Below are positions 63,012 to 64,000 of a stretch of 64,000 nt of DNA, piece after piece. The notes under the pieces were generated by a model that was not told where the DNA came from, ran no database searches, and saw only the letters and a list, made by a program, of their open reading frames with translations. A program made the position numbers and the translations under genes. Source of the DNA: Anaeromyxobacter sp. Fw109-5 (GTDB lineage: Bacteria > Myxococcota > Myxococcia > Myxococcales > Anaeromyxobacteraceae). The stretch covers positions 3,543,001 to 3,607,000 of the forward strand of contig NC_009675.1 of the NCBI RefSeq assembly GCF_000017505.1, written 5' to 3'. Position 1 is the first letter of the stretch. The number at the start of each line of letters is the position of its first letter.

Positions 63012-64000
63012 CTACGCGGCGCTCCTCGCCGGCGGCGCCGCCGCCGCGGCTCGGCGGCGCAGGCGTGGGACCAGGATGAGCGCCGCTCCGTAGCAGGCGA
63101 ACGCGACGAGCAGCGTCGCGGGCCGGCCGCGGGGCAGATCCTCGAGCAGCAGCTTGAGCCCGATCGCCGCGAGCGCCGGATACGCGAGGGTCGCCGCCTC
63201 GGACCACGCCGGACGCCGGCCGAGCGCGGCGAGGGCGAGCGCCGTTCCGACGAGCAGCGCGCTCCGGCTGGCGGCGAGCTTGCCCGCGTCGGCGCCGGCC
63301 CCCGGCACCCCCGCTGCGACCGGCGCGACCCAGCCGATCGCCACGCCAGCGGCCGCGGCCGCGAGGAGCGCGAGGAGGGCGGCTCGAGCCGCGCGCTCCG
63401 GGCGCCCGCGCGTCCGTCCGTCGGCGCCGAGCCAGGCGACGACGCAGAGCGCGGCGAGCGCAGCGAGCGCCGCCGGCGCCACGGGGCTCCATGGCCTCCG
63501 CGCGGAAGCGAGGGAAGCCTCGAAGGCGTGCGCGACGAGCCCGCTCGCGATGGCCGCGGCCACCGCGTACGCCATGGCGTGGGCCATGAGGGTGAGCCGC
63601 CCGAGGCGGCGCCCGAGCGTCCCGGCCGCGAGGGCGAGCCCCGTCCAGGCGAGCGACAGGGCCGCTCCCGGGAGGAGCAGGCCCGTCCCGGCGAGGACGA
63701 GCAGGCCCGCGACGGTCGCGTAGAAGCGGAAGTTCCTGCGGCGCTGCGCCGGGCGCTCGAGGAACGCGAACGCCACCGCGTACGCGGCCAGCCCGAGCGC
63801 CGTCGCCGCGGCGCCGACTCCCGTCGCGCTCCCGCCCGTGCGCGCCGCGACGAAGGCGGCGCCGCCGAGGCCGACCGCGATCGCCGCCGCCCCCTGCGCG
63901 ACCTCGAAGGCCAGCACGTCGCGGCGCAGCAGGAGCGTGCGGGTCGCCACCGTGCCGAGGTAGAGCGCCATGAGCAGGGTGAGCACGGCGAACGCGGCGA
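63012..64000 (-). CDS. Multi-pass membrane protein, C-terminal part (DUF2339-like), cut by window edge
   Basis: At least 324 residues with about ten hydrophobic helices are visible, including LLLPGAALSLAWTGLALAAG and LTLMAHAMAYAVAAAIASGLV. The end, AIGLKLLLEDLPRGR followed by LLVAFACYGAALILV, resembles the C-terminus of DUF2339 proteins. The frame stays open with hydrophobic codons to base 64000, so the N-terminus probably lies outside the window; a GTG at 63986 is an unlikely start. Function unknown. Confidence 0.75.
   Translation of the reverse strand, partial: AAFAVLTLLMALYLGTVATRTLLLRRDVLAFEVAQGAAAIAVGLGGAAFVAARTGGSATGVGAAATALGLAAYAVAFAFLERPAQRRRNFRFYATVAGLLVLAGTGLLLPGAALSLAWTGLALAAGTLGRRLGRLTLMAHAMAYAVAAAIASGLVAHAFEASLASARRPWSPVAPAALAALAALCVVAWLGADGRTRGRPERAARAALLALLAAAAAGVAIGWVAPVAAGVPGAGADAGKLAASRSALLVGTALALAALGRRPAWSEAATLAYPALAAIGLKLLLEDLPRGRPATLLVAFACYGAALILVPRLRRRAAAAAPPARSAA

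Overview
The window is GC-rich, gene-dense DNA of the kind found in Anaeromyxobacter-like Myxococcota. This is inferred from gene content: a selenocysteine formate dehydrogenase, a giant CxxCH/CxxxxCH lipoprotein, a GlgE glycogen pathway, a class I fumarase, a hemerythrin, and many hexamer arrays with HNH elements. I saw no rRNA, tRNA, CRISPR array or phage structural module.

Layout. 1-0.6 kb: 3' end of an HNH element and a GGTCGN hexamer array. 0.6-13.1 kb: a formate dehydrogenase region. The catalytic subunit (in-frame TGA read as Sec, with a SECIS-like hairpin), a fused FeS/NrfD-type membrane subunit and fdhE lie on the minus strand behind a good sigma-54 promoter. GTGAC-type palindromes lie upstream, and the gene of a GAF/AAA+/Fis activator ends just beyond them. 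A Cache-HAMP-PAS protein and fdhD run divergently. 13.3-20.4 kb: a universal stress protein and a 2081-residue secreted lipoprotein with about 58 haem-binding-type motifs. 20.7-26.2 kb: hexamer array, aldo/keto reductase, fumarase, hemerythrin and a YqjD/YqjE-like membrane stress operon. 26.3-29.2 kb: an osmolyte (OpuB-type) ABC transporter and a basic DUF6496 protein. 29.3-31.1 kb: a decayed HNH element. 31.4-41.2 kb: assorted membrane, editing, dehydrogenase, DksA-like and beta-propeller genes, then a two-component pair. 41.3-49.1 kb: malQ, glgE and a maltokinase-GlgB fusion, which together turn maltose and maltose-1-phosphate into branched alpha-glucan.

49.1-57.2 kb is the accessory heart. 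Hexamer arrays alternate with two convergent four-helix-bundle (23S-IVP-like) genes whose Shine-Dalgarno and ATG both lie in long perfect or near-perfect palindromes. Next come an intact HNH element with 14-bp perfect terminal inverted repeats set inside a hexamer array, a GMC oxidoreductase and lipoprotein pair between 19-bp direct repeats, and an IS4/Tn5-type insertion sequence that also sits in hexamers. 57.2-64 kb returns to ordinary genes: two outer-envelope proteins, a small heat-shock protein, an EamA transporter, a hydrolase and the end of a multi-pass membrane protein.

The most novel-looking signals are the palindrome-started four-helix-bundle gene pair and the HNH element, whose ends resemble those of an unrelated IS and abut the same hexamer arrays.
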